This document shows positions 1 to 7,209 of a stretch of 40,075 bases of DNA, one piece after another; the first letter of the stretch is position 1; every line of letters starts with the position of its first letter. This DNA is from Lentisphaeria bacterium. Its GTDB lineage: Bacteria > Verrucomicrobiota > Lentisphaeria > Victivallales > Victivallaceae. The notes under the pieces are model-generated. The model did not search any database. It was not told the origin of the DNA and was given only the letters and a program-made list of their open reading frames with translations. The position numbers and the translations under genes are program-made. The stretch is taken from assembly GCA_017450705.1 (NCBI GenBank), contig JAFSTC010000108.1:1-40075 (forward strand), written 5' to 3'.

Positions 1-2001
1 AACGACAGCCTGACCATTACGGAAAATTCCGCGGTTTCCGGTATTTCTTACCTCAATGAAGGCGACGATCAGGTGACCGTATCCGGCAACTCTCAGCTTT
101 TCGGCAATGTGTACCTCGGCAGCGGCAACGATAAGCTGACCATCACAGACAACTCCCAAGTGCAGGGCGATGTACATATCAACGAAGGCAGCGACACTGT
201 GTCCGTCACCCAAAGATCCCGACTTTGCGGTTCCATCTATGGTCTTGAGCCCTGCGCCATAACCATCGACAGCTCCAGTACGATTGAGGGAATGCTTCAT
301 GCGCGATCCGATTTCCGTTTCGTACTCAACTCCGCGGCCGAGAAACATGCTCTTTCCCGAATCGACAAAAATGTTTTCAATATCGCCTCTGTCAGTGTCG
401 ATATAGCCGATGCCAGTGTCGGCTCTTATGTGCTTTTCGCCGCGGGAGAAGAGGTTACCGATGCTGGTCTTCTCGATCAGATCAAAGTTGCCATCTCCGG
501 AGGTGGACGAGACGATTACACTCTGTGCGTAAATGACACAGCGGTCAGTGATCTGGCCGATTTGTCCGTTGAAGATCGAATGCTGAAGTTGTATGTGAAA
601 ATTGCCATGCCCAAGGTCATTTCTGTCACAGCGGACATCACCGACGTGACGTATCAAGATGTGACTGTCGAAGCAACCTTCAGCGAAAATGCAACGATCA
701 CTCAGTATTCCCGCGATGGAAATTTGTGGCAAAACTACTCCTCGGAGGGAGTGCGGATGACCGAGAACGGCACGGTGTATTTCCGAGGCATCGACGCGGA
801 CGGAAACATTTCCAAAGTAACGAGTTACGATGTTAGCAACATCGACAAAGTCGCTCCGGGCAAGCCCACCGCGACCGCGAACACCACCGCGCCGACCAAC
901 GGCAATGTCACCGTGACTGCGACCTTCAGCGGAGACTCGGCGCAGAAACAGTACAGCTTCGACGGCACGACGTGGAGCACCTACACGACCGGGGTGGTGA
1001 TGACCGCCAACGGCACCGTCTATTTCCGCGGCATCGACGCTGCGGGCAATGTTTCCGAGGTCACGACTTACGAGGTCTCCAACATCACTGCTGCACCGGA
1101 GAAATCGGTTGCCGCCGACCTCAATGGCGACGGACGGGCGGACATCGTCATGACCATCACCCAGCCGGGACACGGCGCCGAGGGCGCCACGGGGGCGTGG
1201 CTGATCCAAAGCGATCAGACTGCCGCGTGGGGCGACCTCTCGACGCTCAATCCGGGCTGGGAGATCTTCGGCATGGGCGTCACGACCGCCGGGAAGAGTA
1301 CAAATGACGTTTATATCCGCAATACCGACAACATCATCGGCGCGTGGGCCACGGGCGATTCGGGAGAGGTCACGAACTGGGTGACCGTTGGCCAGTTCGA
1401 TGCCGATACGCAGATCCTCGGCCTCGGCGATTTCAACGGCAACGGGCAGACCGATCTTCTTCTGCGCAACGTCAACGGCGCGGTGGGTTGTTTCTTCACC
1501 GGCGGCGAAACGACCGGCTGGAACTACTTTCAGAGCCTCGGCGACGAGTGGAAGATCTGTGCCGTGGGCGACCTCAACGGCGACGGAAGAGACGACCTGG
1601 TGCTCAAGCACGACGCCGGCTTTGCGGGAAGCTGGCTCACCCAAAGTAACGGCACCATGGCGTGGGCCGATCTCGATACCTTGCCCGACGGTTTTTCCAT
1701 CGTCGGCGCGGGGGATTTTGACGGCGACGGTACCGACGACGTGCTTCTCAAAACCGGCAATTACTACGGTGCGTGGCTTGTCGGGGACGGCAGCGCCAAG
1801 GCGTGGTTCGGTCTCGGCGATCTGGGGGACGTCACCGTGGAACAGGTTTCCGACTTCGACGGCGACGGCGTGGACGACTTGCGCGTCCGCACTTCCGCGG
1901 GCGATCTTGGTTCTCTCCTCGTCCGCGGCGAAGGCGACCTCGAGTGGCACTATTACGGTTCCGTCGGCACCGAATGGAACACCCGCCTCGCGGCGATATA
2001 A
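1..2001 (+). CDS. Large surface protein, 3' part (beta-repeat, Ig-like and FG-GAP/VCBS repeats)
   Basis: The reading frame is open from base 1, so the gene starts outside the window; the GTG at 73 is an internal valine. The visible 666 residues fall into three parts. Bases 1-300 encode imperfect units of roughly 27 residues (GNDxLTITDNSxVxG pattern), as in repetitive adhesins. Bases about 600-1090 encode two similar Ig-like modules, each with an NGTVYFRGIDAxGN core. Bases about 1110-2001 encode FG-GAP/VCBS-like repeats with five calcium-loop motifs (DLNGDGRAD, DFNGNGQTD, DLNGDGRDD, DFDGDGTDD, DFDGDGVDD). It ends in TAA with no obvious sorting motif or membrane helix. The likely role is an extracellular or cell-surface scaffold or adhesin; the binding target cannot be read from the sequence. 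The first 800 bases are visibly less GC-rich than the rest, which suggests a mosaic gene. Confidence 0.85.
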   Translation, partial: NDSLTITENSAVSGISYLNEGDDQVTVSGNSQLFGNVYLGSGNDKLTITDNSQVQGDVHINEGSDTVSVTQRSRLCGSIYGLEPCAITIDSSSTIEGMLHARSDFRFVLNSAAEKHALSRIDKNVFNIASVSVDIADASVGSYVLFAAGEEVTDAGLLDQIKVAISGGGRDDYTLCVNDTAVSDLADLSVEDRMLKLYVKIAMPKVISVTADITDVTYQDVTVEATFSENATITQYSRDGNLWQNYSSEGVRMTENGTVYFRGIDADGNISKVTSYDVSNIDKVAPGKPTATANTTAPTNGNVTVTATFSGDSAQKQYSFDGTTWSTYTTGVVMTANGTVYFRGIDAAGNVSEVTTYEVSNITAAPEKSVAADLNGDGRADIVMTITQPGHGAEGATGAWLIQSDQTAAWGDLSTLNPGWEIFGMGVTTAGKSTNDVYIRNTDNIIGAWATGDSGEVTNWVTVGQFDADTQILGLGDFNGNGQTDLLLRNVNGAVGCFFTGGETTGWNYFQSLGDEWKICAVGDLNGDGRDDLVLKHDAGFAGSWLTQSNGTMAWADLDTLPDGFSIVGAGDFDGDGTDDVLLKTGNYYGAWLVGDGSAKAWFGLGDLGDVTVEQVSDFDGDGVDDLRVRTSAGDLGSLLVRGEGDLEWHYYGSVGTEWNTRLAAI

Positions 2002-2012
2002 GCCTCCCCCGA

Positions 2013-2038
2013 CTTGTCACGCCGTCTTGTCACGCCGT
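2013..2038. repeat. Perfect 13-bp tandem repeat and related degenerate copies
   Basis: CTTGTCACGCCGT occurs twice head to tail directly after the surface-protein stop codon. Related, degenerate copies lie on the other side of the small ORF: TGTCAGACTTGACGCA at 2272-2287 and TGTCAGACCGAACGCA at 2299-2314. The small ORF at 2071-2268 is therefore bracketed by similar short repeats. No function is known to me; it could be a trace of slippage or of cassette-like insertion. Confidence 0.6.
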
Positions 2039-2070
2039 AACGCCAGTGAAGGCGGACGGACAAGGAGCTT

Positions 2071-2268
2071 TTGAGCGAGACGCTGGATCCCCTGATCGCC
2101 GAACGGCTCTCCAATCTGGCGGTGAAGGAGAGCGGCTTCTACACCGTCGACATCAAACTGGGGGAGGAGAAGAAGTCCTCCGCGCGCCTCTCCTTCAGTT
2201 TCGAGGGCTTCTCCGTCGGCGGTCCCGACGATCAGATCGTGCGCTTCCTCGACTGGATGATGTACTGA
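2071..2268 (+). CDS. Small hypothetical protein, possibly a gene remnant
   Basis: A 65-codon ORF starts with TTG at 2071. AAGGAG at 2062-2067 lies only 3 nt before it, which is too close for a convincing ribosome site, and the same frame is closed by TAA at 2038 and TGA at 2047. The product is acidic and soluble-looking, with no signal peptide or membrane segment, and ends in IVRFLDWMMY. A near copy of that tail, IVRFLDGMMY, is encoded at 11038-11067 without a matching upstream ORF, so this may be a decayed or mobile C-terminal module rather than a whole gene. The family is not recognised. Confidence 0.35.
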   Translation: MSETLDPLIAERLSNLAVKESGFYTVDIKLGEEKKSSARLSFSFEGFSVGGPDDQIVRFLDWMMY

Positions 2269-2380
2269 CCCTGTCAGACTTGACGCATCCACCCTCCTTG
2301 TCAGACCGAACGCACGGTCTTTCTTCCATTTCCTTTTTCAACCGGCAATTCTGAAAAAAATACGGGATAAACGCCAAAAA

Positions 2381-2423
2381 AACTGATAGTATCAGTTGAA
2401 AACGGTAAAATCTGTACTATATT
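2381..2423 (+). promoter_or_regulatory. Promoter with 17-bp palindromic operator (copy 1)
   Basis: The perfect palindrome AACTGATAGTATCAGTT (2381-2397) overlaps a -35 box TTGAAA (2396-2401). A 16-nt spacer leads to the -10 box TATATT (2418-2423). The TIM-barrel gene starts at 2459. Nearly the same block of about 46 bp is found at 4750-4792 before the GntR regulator. Palindromes with this layout are typical GntR-family operators, and binding here would block RNA polymerase. That the regulator at 4891 binds both copies is inferred from the sharing. Confidence 0.8.
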
Positions 2424-2458
2424 CTCCTCTTGAAAGGCAGATGACAGAGGAAAATATC

Positions 2459-4507
2459 ATGGAACAAAAATTTGAGTACCATCTGTGGACGGAACTGCTG
2501 GCATTCGAGAAAAACGATCCGGACCGGGGCGCGGCACGTTATCTGGACTCGCTGCCGAGGAAGCCGGATTCGATCTTCCTGTTTGTTGCCGCAGCCGATT
2601 TCCCGTTCAGCCACAAGGGGATGGAGAGAGAATACGAACTCTCTCCGGCCGTATGTTCACGCAATGCGCATCCGCGGAACGAACAGCGGGAGCGCCAGAA
2701 ATGGACGAATTTTCAGTTGCGCGAACTGATCGGGAACCTGAAGAAACGCGGGGTGCCGACTTATCTCTCGATGTTCACCTGCTATTACCGGGGCGCATTC
2801 GGTCCGGAATGGTTGTGTGACCATGAGGAAATGATCGAAGATTTCGGTTACTGCTGCCGGCTGAATCCTATCTCCGCAAAGGACGACGGGACGCTGTGTG
2901 AAGAGATCTTCGGCCCGAAGGTGGCGGAACTGTGCCGGGATTATGGTTTCGCCGGATTCCACGGGGCCGACCGGTTCAATTCGACAGGACTGCTGTACCG
3001 GAAGGTGATGGACGACACGATGACGAAGCTTTTCCTGCAGCGGACCGGTCTGAAGGCGCCGGATTACGTAACGGATCCCTGCAACGGCCATCCGGCGAAG
3101 CAGAAAAAACGGATGAGCTGGCTCTGGGGCGAACACCGACGGGAGGTCACGAAATTCATCCGGACCCGCTGGAACGAGTTCTGGAAGGAAGTCGCGTCGC
3201 AGGTCCATGCCGTCGGCGGGCAATGCCTGATGAACTCCTCCTTCACCCGCGGCTGTCAGTCTGCGGCCGCCTGGCTCGGGATCGACTACAAAGCCGTGGT
3301 CGAGGCCGGAGTCGACGCGCTGGTGTGCGAGACGGTGCCGTTGTCGATGTCCAACCAGGCCGATATCTGCGCCTGGAAGACTTTTCCCGATCTGCACCGT
3401 CATTACCATAACTGGTGCATCACCGCGATGCAGGAGATCCGCGCGTATCTGCCGGACACCCGGATCATGTTCCTCCACGGCTGCAAGGACGTGGTGGAGG
3501 ACTGGGACAACGTCCGTCAGTCCCCGGCCGGGTATGAACGCGAACTTTTCGCGCTCTCTTCGCTCTGCCATTACCGAAAGGGGAAACTTTATCGCGCGGC
3601 GGACGGTCTGACTGCGTGTCTGGCGGACGGCTTTTCCGCTTTGGATTGGGATTTTATCTCGGCGAGATGGAAGTCGGCGATCCGCCCGGATGAGCTCGTT
3701 CGAGCGGGGGAAATGGTATTCGTCTGGGACGACAAGATGGTTTCCGACGGGGTGGAAGATTATTTCTTCGATTACTTCCCGACCGCGTATGACACGATCT
3801 ACAGATTCAAATATGAAGGTTTTGCCATTCAATCGACCGCCCGGTCGGACGAACTGACCGGCGTTCACGAACCGCTGATCGTTCCGACGGCGCATCTGCT
3901 GGGACGCGATGCTGTGACGAAGCTGATCGATCGGCCCGAACCAGTGGTTCTGGTCGGTCGGCAGGAGTTTCTTGAGGAGTTCGCGCCGAAAGGCCTGTCA
4001 TTCAAGGACTCCCGGATCATGGTGCTGATCCTCGATCCCGGAGTCGAACCGGCGGAAAAGACCTATATGCCGCAGGCTGCCCGTCCGGCGGTCAACGAAG
4101 GCGGGTCCAATTTCCTTGAGGTCAATTCCTTTACGACGGTCCCGCCGCAGATGGGATTTGATCCGCAGCTGTGGCAGGATGTGTTTGCCGCGGTGCGGAG
4201 CGTGCTGACCTCCTGGAAGAAAGGCGCCGGCCGCTTCGTGCCGGAAGTGGTCGAGCCGACCGGAGAATGCCAGCTGCTGACGCGCGAGTACACAGGCGGC
4301 CGGCTGGAGACGATCGTGGAAAACCTTGGGATCCGCAACCTGCCGGTGACCCTGCGGTATTCAAAACCCTTCAGGAACGGTCGGATCACCGGTTCGTATC
4401 CGTTCTATCCGCGGAACCTGACGGAAAACTCAATGACGGTGCGTACTACTGCCAACCGCGGCATGTGCGCTGTGGAAGTCACGCCGAAGGAGAATGACGC
4501 GAAATGA
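2459..4507 (+). CDS. TIM-barrel glycoside-hydrolase-like protein, family unassigned
   Basis: A protein of 682 residues without a signal peptide, hence probably cytoplasmic. The start at ATG 2459 is chosen because AGAGG (2446-2450) sits 8 nt upstream and the promoter ends at 2423; the in-frame ATG at 2441 has a poorly spaced site. The middle of the protein resembles enzymes with a (beta/alpha)8 fold, with segments such as AGVDALVCETVPLS, RIMFLHGCKDVVEDW and ALDWDFISARWK. The C-terminal 200 residues look like a separate amidotransferase-like or beta-sandwich part. I cannot assign a known GH family or the catalytic acids. It lies behind the same operator as the neighbouring regulator, so it is probably induced by that regulator's ligand and acts on an imported sugar. 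Confidence 0.7.
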   Translation: MEQKFEYHLWTELLAFEKNDPDRGAARYLDSLPRKPDSIFLFVAAADFPFSHKGMEREYELSPAVCSRNAHPRNEQRERQKWTNFQLRELIGNLKKRGVPTYLSMFTCYYRGAFGPEWLCDHEEMIEDFGYCCRLNPISAKDDGTLCEEIFGPKVAELCRDYGFAGFHGADRFNSTGLLYRKVMDDTMTKLFLQRTGLKAPDYVTDPCNGHPAKQKKRMSWLWGEHRREVTKFIRTRWNEFWKEVASQVHAVGGQCLMNSSFTRGCQSAAAWLGIDYKAVVEAGVDALVCETVPLSMSNQADICAWKTFPDLHRHYHNWCITAMQEIRAYLPDTRIMFLHGCKDVVEDWDNVRQSPAGYERELFALSSLCHYRKGKLYRAADGLTACLADGFSALDWDFISARWKSAIRPDELVRAGEMVFVWDDKMVSDGVEDYFFDYFPTAYDTIYRFKYEGFAIQSTARSDELTGVHEPLIVPTAHLLGRDAVTKLIDRPEPVVLVGRQEFLEEFAPKGLSFKDSRIMVLILDPGVEPAEKTYMPQAARPAVNEGGSNFLEVNSFTTVPPQMGFDPQLWQDVFAAVRSVLTSWKKGAGRFVPEVVEPTGECQLLTREYTGGRLETIVENLGIRNLPVTLRYSKPFRNGRITGSYPFYPRNLTENSMTVRTTANRGMCAVEVTPKENDAK

Positions 4508-4749
4508 AATCGGATCGGACGGTGATGACCGTATGCGGTCCGGTATCTGCGGGGCGGTACGGGATGATCCCGTCCCGTGAGCGCCTGTAATATCGATCCG
4601 CGGGATCGGGCGGCATCGGAACGACCATGGGACCCGGAGGACGGCACTGCCAAAATTCCGCCGATGCTTTGCTCGCCCCGAAAACGGTCTTGCCCGGAGC
4701 GCCCTCCGGCATTGACGCTGAGGAGGAAAACGTTTGAAAAAATGCAAAA
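4508..4749. other. Intergenic stretch without a recognisable gene
   Basis: Together with the promoter that follows, this is the longest gene-free stretch of the window (4508-4890). I see no convincing ORF. One short inverted repeat, ACGGGA-TGA-TCCCGT around 4558-4572, could form a small hairpin but is not followed by a T-run, so I do not call it a terminator. Confidence 0.5.
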
Positions 4750-4792
4750 AACTGATAGTATCAGTTGAAAAGAGGAAAATCTGTGCTATATT
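4750..4792 (+). promoter_or_regulatory. Promoter with 17-bp palindromic operator (copy 2)
   Basis: AACTGATAGTATCAGTT (4750-4766) overlaps the -35 box TTGAAA (4765-4770); a 16-nt spacer leads to TATATT (4787-4792). Sequence and geometry match the copy at 2381-2423 almost base for base, including the spacer. It precedes the regulator gene at 4891, so the regulator probably controls its own expression as well as that of the 2459 gene. Confidence 0.8.
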
Positions 4793-4890
4793 CTCTCCAA
4801 AGGGTTTCTGTTGGCTTCTTTTGATATCTGATAATATTGGTTTGCGGCGTTCGGGACCGCCGCGGATCGTCGGAGGAGCGGAAGACGGCG

Positions 4891-6195
4891 ATGTATCAGA
4901 AAATTTACAACTACATACTTGATCTTATCGAGAATGAATTTGAAGCGGGAGACAGGCTCCCCGGCGCGCGGCAGATAGCGAAGTTGTTTTCCTGCGCGCT
5001 GCCCAAGGTCCAGGCTGTTCTGAACTCTCTCGAGCAAAGCGGTGTCGTGGAATGCCGGGAGCGCAGCGGTACTTATGTTCGGGAGGGGTTCGGTCAACGC
5101 CTGCTTCCGTGTAACATCGCCTGTTACCGCATGGTGAGTTCTCTCTCTGAAGAACAGCTGAAAACGCTTCAGAGGGAGTTTCCTTCAATGCATGTTTCCT
5201 CCAAATTTTCCCAGGGAGGTGTGGAAATCGCTCCTTCGCTCGATATCCAGATCAGGCAGCAGAATTTTCTGGACGTGAATTCCGTTTTCGAAGAATGCTT
5301 CCCGGACTACAGGGAAAAATTTTACATGCAGTCCCTTGAGCCCTTCAAGAGAAATGGCAGACTCTATGCAGTCCCCCTTGTTTTCTCCCCTCAGCTGCTG
5401 TGGTACAATCCGGTCTTTTTTAAAAAGTACAACGTTCCTCTGCCACGGATGGATTGGGGGAAAAAGGAATTTTTTGAGGCGCTGAGGAGTTTCAAGGGAC
5501 ACCTCCCCGGTCGAAATATCGTCAATTACTCTCCTTCGTTCTATCAATGGATGGGATTTCTCCACAGTGCGGGAGGGCGCATATTCGGTCTGCCCGGCCA
5601 GGAACCGGTCCAAGTAGACTCGCCTGCAACGATTTCCATCAGCCGAACTTATGTCGAGCTGCTGAAAGAATTCGGACTTGACCGGAAATTCAATTCCAAT
5701 GCCATCGCCGCGTTTGCCCAGGGGAAAATGCCGATGTTCGTCGGCTTCAAGGACAATGCCAAACTGTTCAAAAAGCATGATCCCGATTTCGTCCGGGCGG
5801 CGGTCTATATGCCGCGGCTGGGAGGCGCGGTGAATTATCAGGGGGTCATGCTCATTGCCTTCAGGAAGTTCAACAGCAGGGACACCGTAAAACGGATGCT
5901 CAAATTCTGGCTGTCCGAAGAGGTGCAGGAATCGCTCGGCCGCGATGACTGCGGGATCCCCATTCTCCGTTCCGCCGCGCAGAAGAGTCTGGATCCGGGG
6001 AAGTCACCCGATTCTCTGTTTTTGAAGCAGCTGCCGAATCTCTGTTCCGATTACAACATCGACTCCGAGGAAACAGGTTCTGTCGTGATGCGGGCGAGCA
6101 AGCTCCTTAACACAGGAAAGCCGGAGGATGTGGAAAAGGTGCTCCGTGACATGGCGACGACATTGCGTTTTTTGATGCGGTTGCGCGAAAAATGA
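4891..6195 (+). CDS. GntR-type regulator with solute-binding-protein-like sensor domain
   Basis: The ATG at 4891 begins the GntR fold. GGAGGAG at 4872-4878 is 12 nt upstream and a nearer GGAAG is at 4880-4884; an in-frame TTG at 4837 would add 18 unrelated residues. Residues about 1-70 form a winged helix (RLPGARQIAKLF, then KVQAVLNSLEQSGVV and RSGTYV). Residues about 95-420 resemble a family-1 extracellular sugar-binding protein (RLYAVPLVFSPQLLWYNPVFFKKYNVP, later AFAQGKMPMFVGF), but there is no signal peptide, so it should act as a cytoplasmic ligand sensor. Most sugar-sensing GntR relatives carry UTRA, FCD or LacI-like sensors instead. The matched operators at 2381 and 4750 are its likely targets. 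The ligand is probably an oligosaccharide (inference). Confidence 0.85.
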   Translation: MYQKIYNYILDLIENEFEAGDRLPGARQIAKLFSCALPKVQAVLNSLEQSGVVECRERSGTYVREGFGQRLLPCNIACYRMVSSLSEEQLKTLQREFPSMHVSSKFSQGGVEIAPSLDIQIRQQNFLDVNSVFEECFPDYREKFYMQSLEPFKRNGRLYAVPLVFSPQLLWYNPVFFKKYNVPLPRMDWGKKEFFEALRSFKGHLPGRNIVNYSPSFYQWMGFLHSAGGRIFGLPGQEPVQVDSPATISISRTYVELLKEFGLDRKFNSNAIAAFAQGKMPMFVGFKDNAKLFKKHDPDFVRAAVYMPRLGGAVNYQGVMLIAFRKFNSRDTVKRMLKFWLSEEVQESLGRDDCGIPILRSAAQKSLDPGKSPDSLFLKQLPNLCSDYNIDSEETGSVVMRASKLLNTGKPEDVEKVLRDMATTLRFLMRLREK

Positions 6196-6206
6196 GGCAA
6201 TATCAC

Positions 6207-6399
6207 ATGAGAAAGAACACTGTACGGGCCAGAATGATATCTGTTTTGACGGCGTGCGCGGGTGTCTGCACCGCGGAGGACCCATATTTCGGACGATTTC
6301 GGATATATCAGAATGGAACGGCGACAGCCATCCGGGGGACTTTCGATGTCATCCGCCGAACCTGGCTGTCTGCCACAACTTTAAAGGAGGAGATCCGCA
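6207..6399 (+). other. Gap region with a possible remnant of a secreted-protein gene
   Basis: Between the regulator and the prepilin gene an ATG at 6207 (another in-frame one at 6192 overlaps the regulator stop as ATGA) opens a frame with a signal-peptide-like start (MISVLTACAGVCTA). The frame runs on into the prepilin gene in a different phase up to 6638, where it is clearly not the coding frame. It could be the truncated 5' end of a lost gene or a chance ORF in the leader of the prepilin gene. I see no promoter or terminator in this stretch. Confidence 0.2.
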
Positions 6400-6996
6400 A
6401 TGAAGAAGTTTTTCAATCCAGCAAACAGCCGGAAGATTCGATCGGGCCGGGAGAAGTTTGCCGTGTCCCGGGGCGCCCAATTCACGCTTATCGAACTTCT
6501 TGTTGTTATCGCCATCATCGCGATTCTGGCGGCCATGCTGATGCCTGCGCTGCAGCAGGCCCGCGAGAGAGGACGATCGATTTCCTGTCTCGGCAATACG
6601 CGGGAGATCGGCACCGCGAATTTGAGTTATCTTCATGACAACAGTGATTTCCTGATCCCGCGCGTCCTGCCGCTTGCGGGGCTCGCGAACAACAGGGACT
6701 GGACCTTTTCATTCTGGCATTTGAATTACCTGAGATCGGGTGTCTGGGATCCGGCGAACAACAATAATTCCTATCCCGCGGGGATGTTCAAATGCCCCAC
6801 GGAAGGGCAGGAAACTCTCCCGGGGGTGACACGCTGGAAAAGCTGGCGCGGTTCCCACTACGGACAGACGGAATACATAGGGGGATATTTCAGTTCTTCC
6901 GACGATAAGAAAAACCGTTTTTTCCAGAAGCTGACGCAAATCAGAAAGCCGAACAAAACCTGTTTCGCCGGTGACAAGGCTCCCGGAGACGTTTAG
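6400..6996 (+). CDS. Prepilin-type protein, cut short by in-frame TAG
   Basis: A strong Shine-Dalgarno AAAGGAGGAG (6383-6392) precedes ATG 6400 by 7 nt. Residues 1-27 form a long basic leader, followed by the type II/IV prepilin helix [19 protein letters not shown]. The residue before the phenylalanine is Gln (RGAQ/F), not the usual Gly. The frame stops at TAG 6994-6996 after 198 residues. The same frame then continues for 64 codons that supply the H-X9-DG domain expected in such proteins (see 6997-7191), so the intact gene was 263 codons long. The family is exported through the inner membrane and is pseudopilin-like; its role here is unknown. The gene directly precedes a secreted beta-helix protein, a pairing repeated twice on the reverse strand. 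Confidence 0.85.
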   Translation: MKKFFNPANSRKIRSGREKFAVSRGAQFTLIELLVVIAIIAILAAMLMPALQQARERGRSISCLGNTREIGTANLSYLHDNSDFLIPRVLPLAGLANNRDWTFSFWHLNYLRSGVWDPANNNNSYPAGMFKCPTEGQETLPGVTRWKSWRGSHYGQTEYIGGYFSSSDDKKNRFFQKLTQIRKPNKTCFAGDKAPGDV

Positions 6997-7191
6997 TATT
7001 TCTCGGCCGGCGCGGACGAACTTCTGCGTTCCCAGCGGCACAACGCTTCGGGAAATTATTCTTTCCTTGACGGTCATGCCGAAAACCGTCTGTTCAATCA
7101 GATCCCGAACAAACTCTCCCATCCCAACTCGGACTGGGCGAAATACCGTTTCTGGGGCCATGCCCACGTCGATCTTTACAATCTCGACTGA
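6997..7191 (+). pseudogene. Detached C-terminal part of the prepilin-type gene (H-X9-DG domain)
   Basis: Directly after the TAG at 6994-6996 the same frame stays open for 64 codons and ends in TGA 7189-7191, 18 nt before the next gene. It encodes H-NASGNYSFL-DG, an exact H-X9-DG motif as found near the C-terminus of many PVC prepilin-type proteins, and ends FWGHAHVDLYNLD. There is no start codon with a ribosome site for separate translation. The simplest reading is a TGG-to-TAG nonsense mutation or a base-call error; translational readthrough is the alternative. Confidence 0.75.
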
Positions 7192-7209
7192 TCCGGAAGG
7201 GGACAAAAG

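Noticed and set aside
4558-4572. ACGGGA-TGA-TCCCGT inverted repeat as a terminator after the 2459 gene
   Set aside because: Short stem and no T-run downstream.
6192-6638. ORF overlapping the regulator stop (ATGA) and the prepilin gene as a real gene
   Set aside because: More than half of it overlaps the prepilin gene, whose frame is certain; only the first 190 bases could be a remnant.
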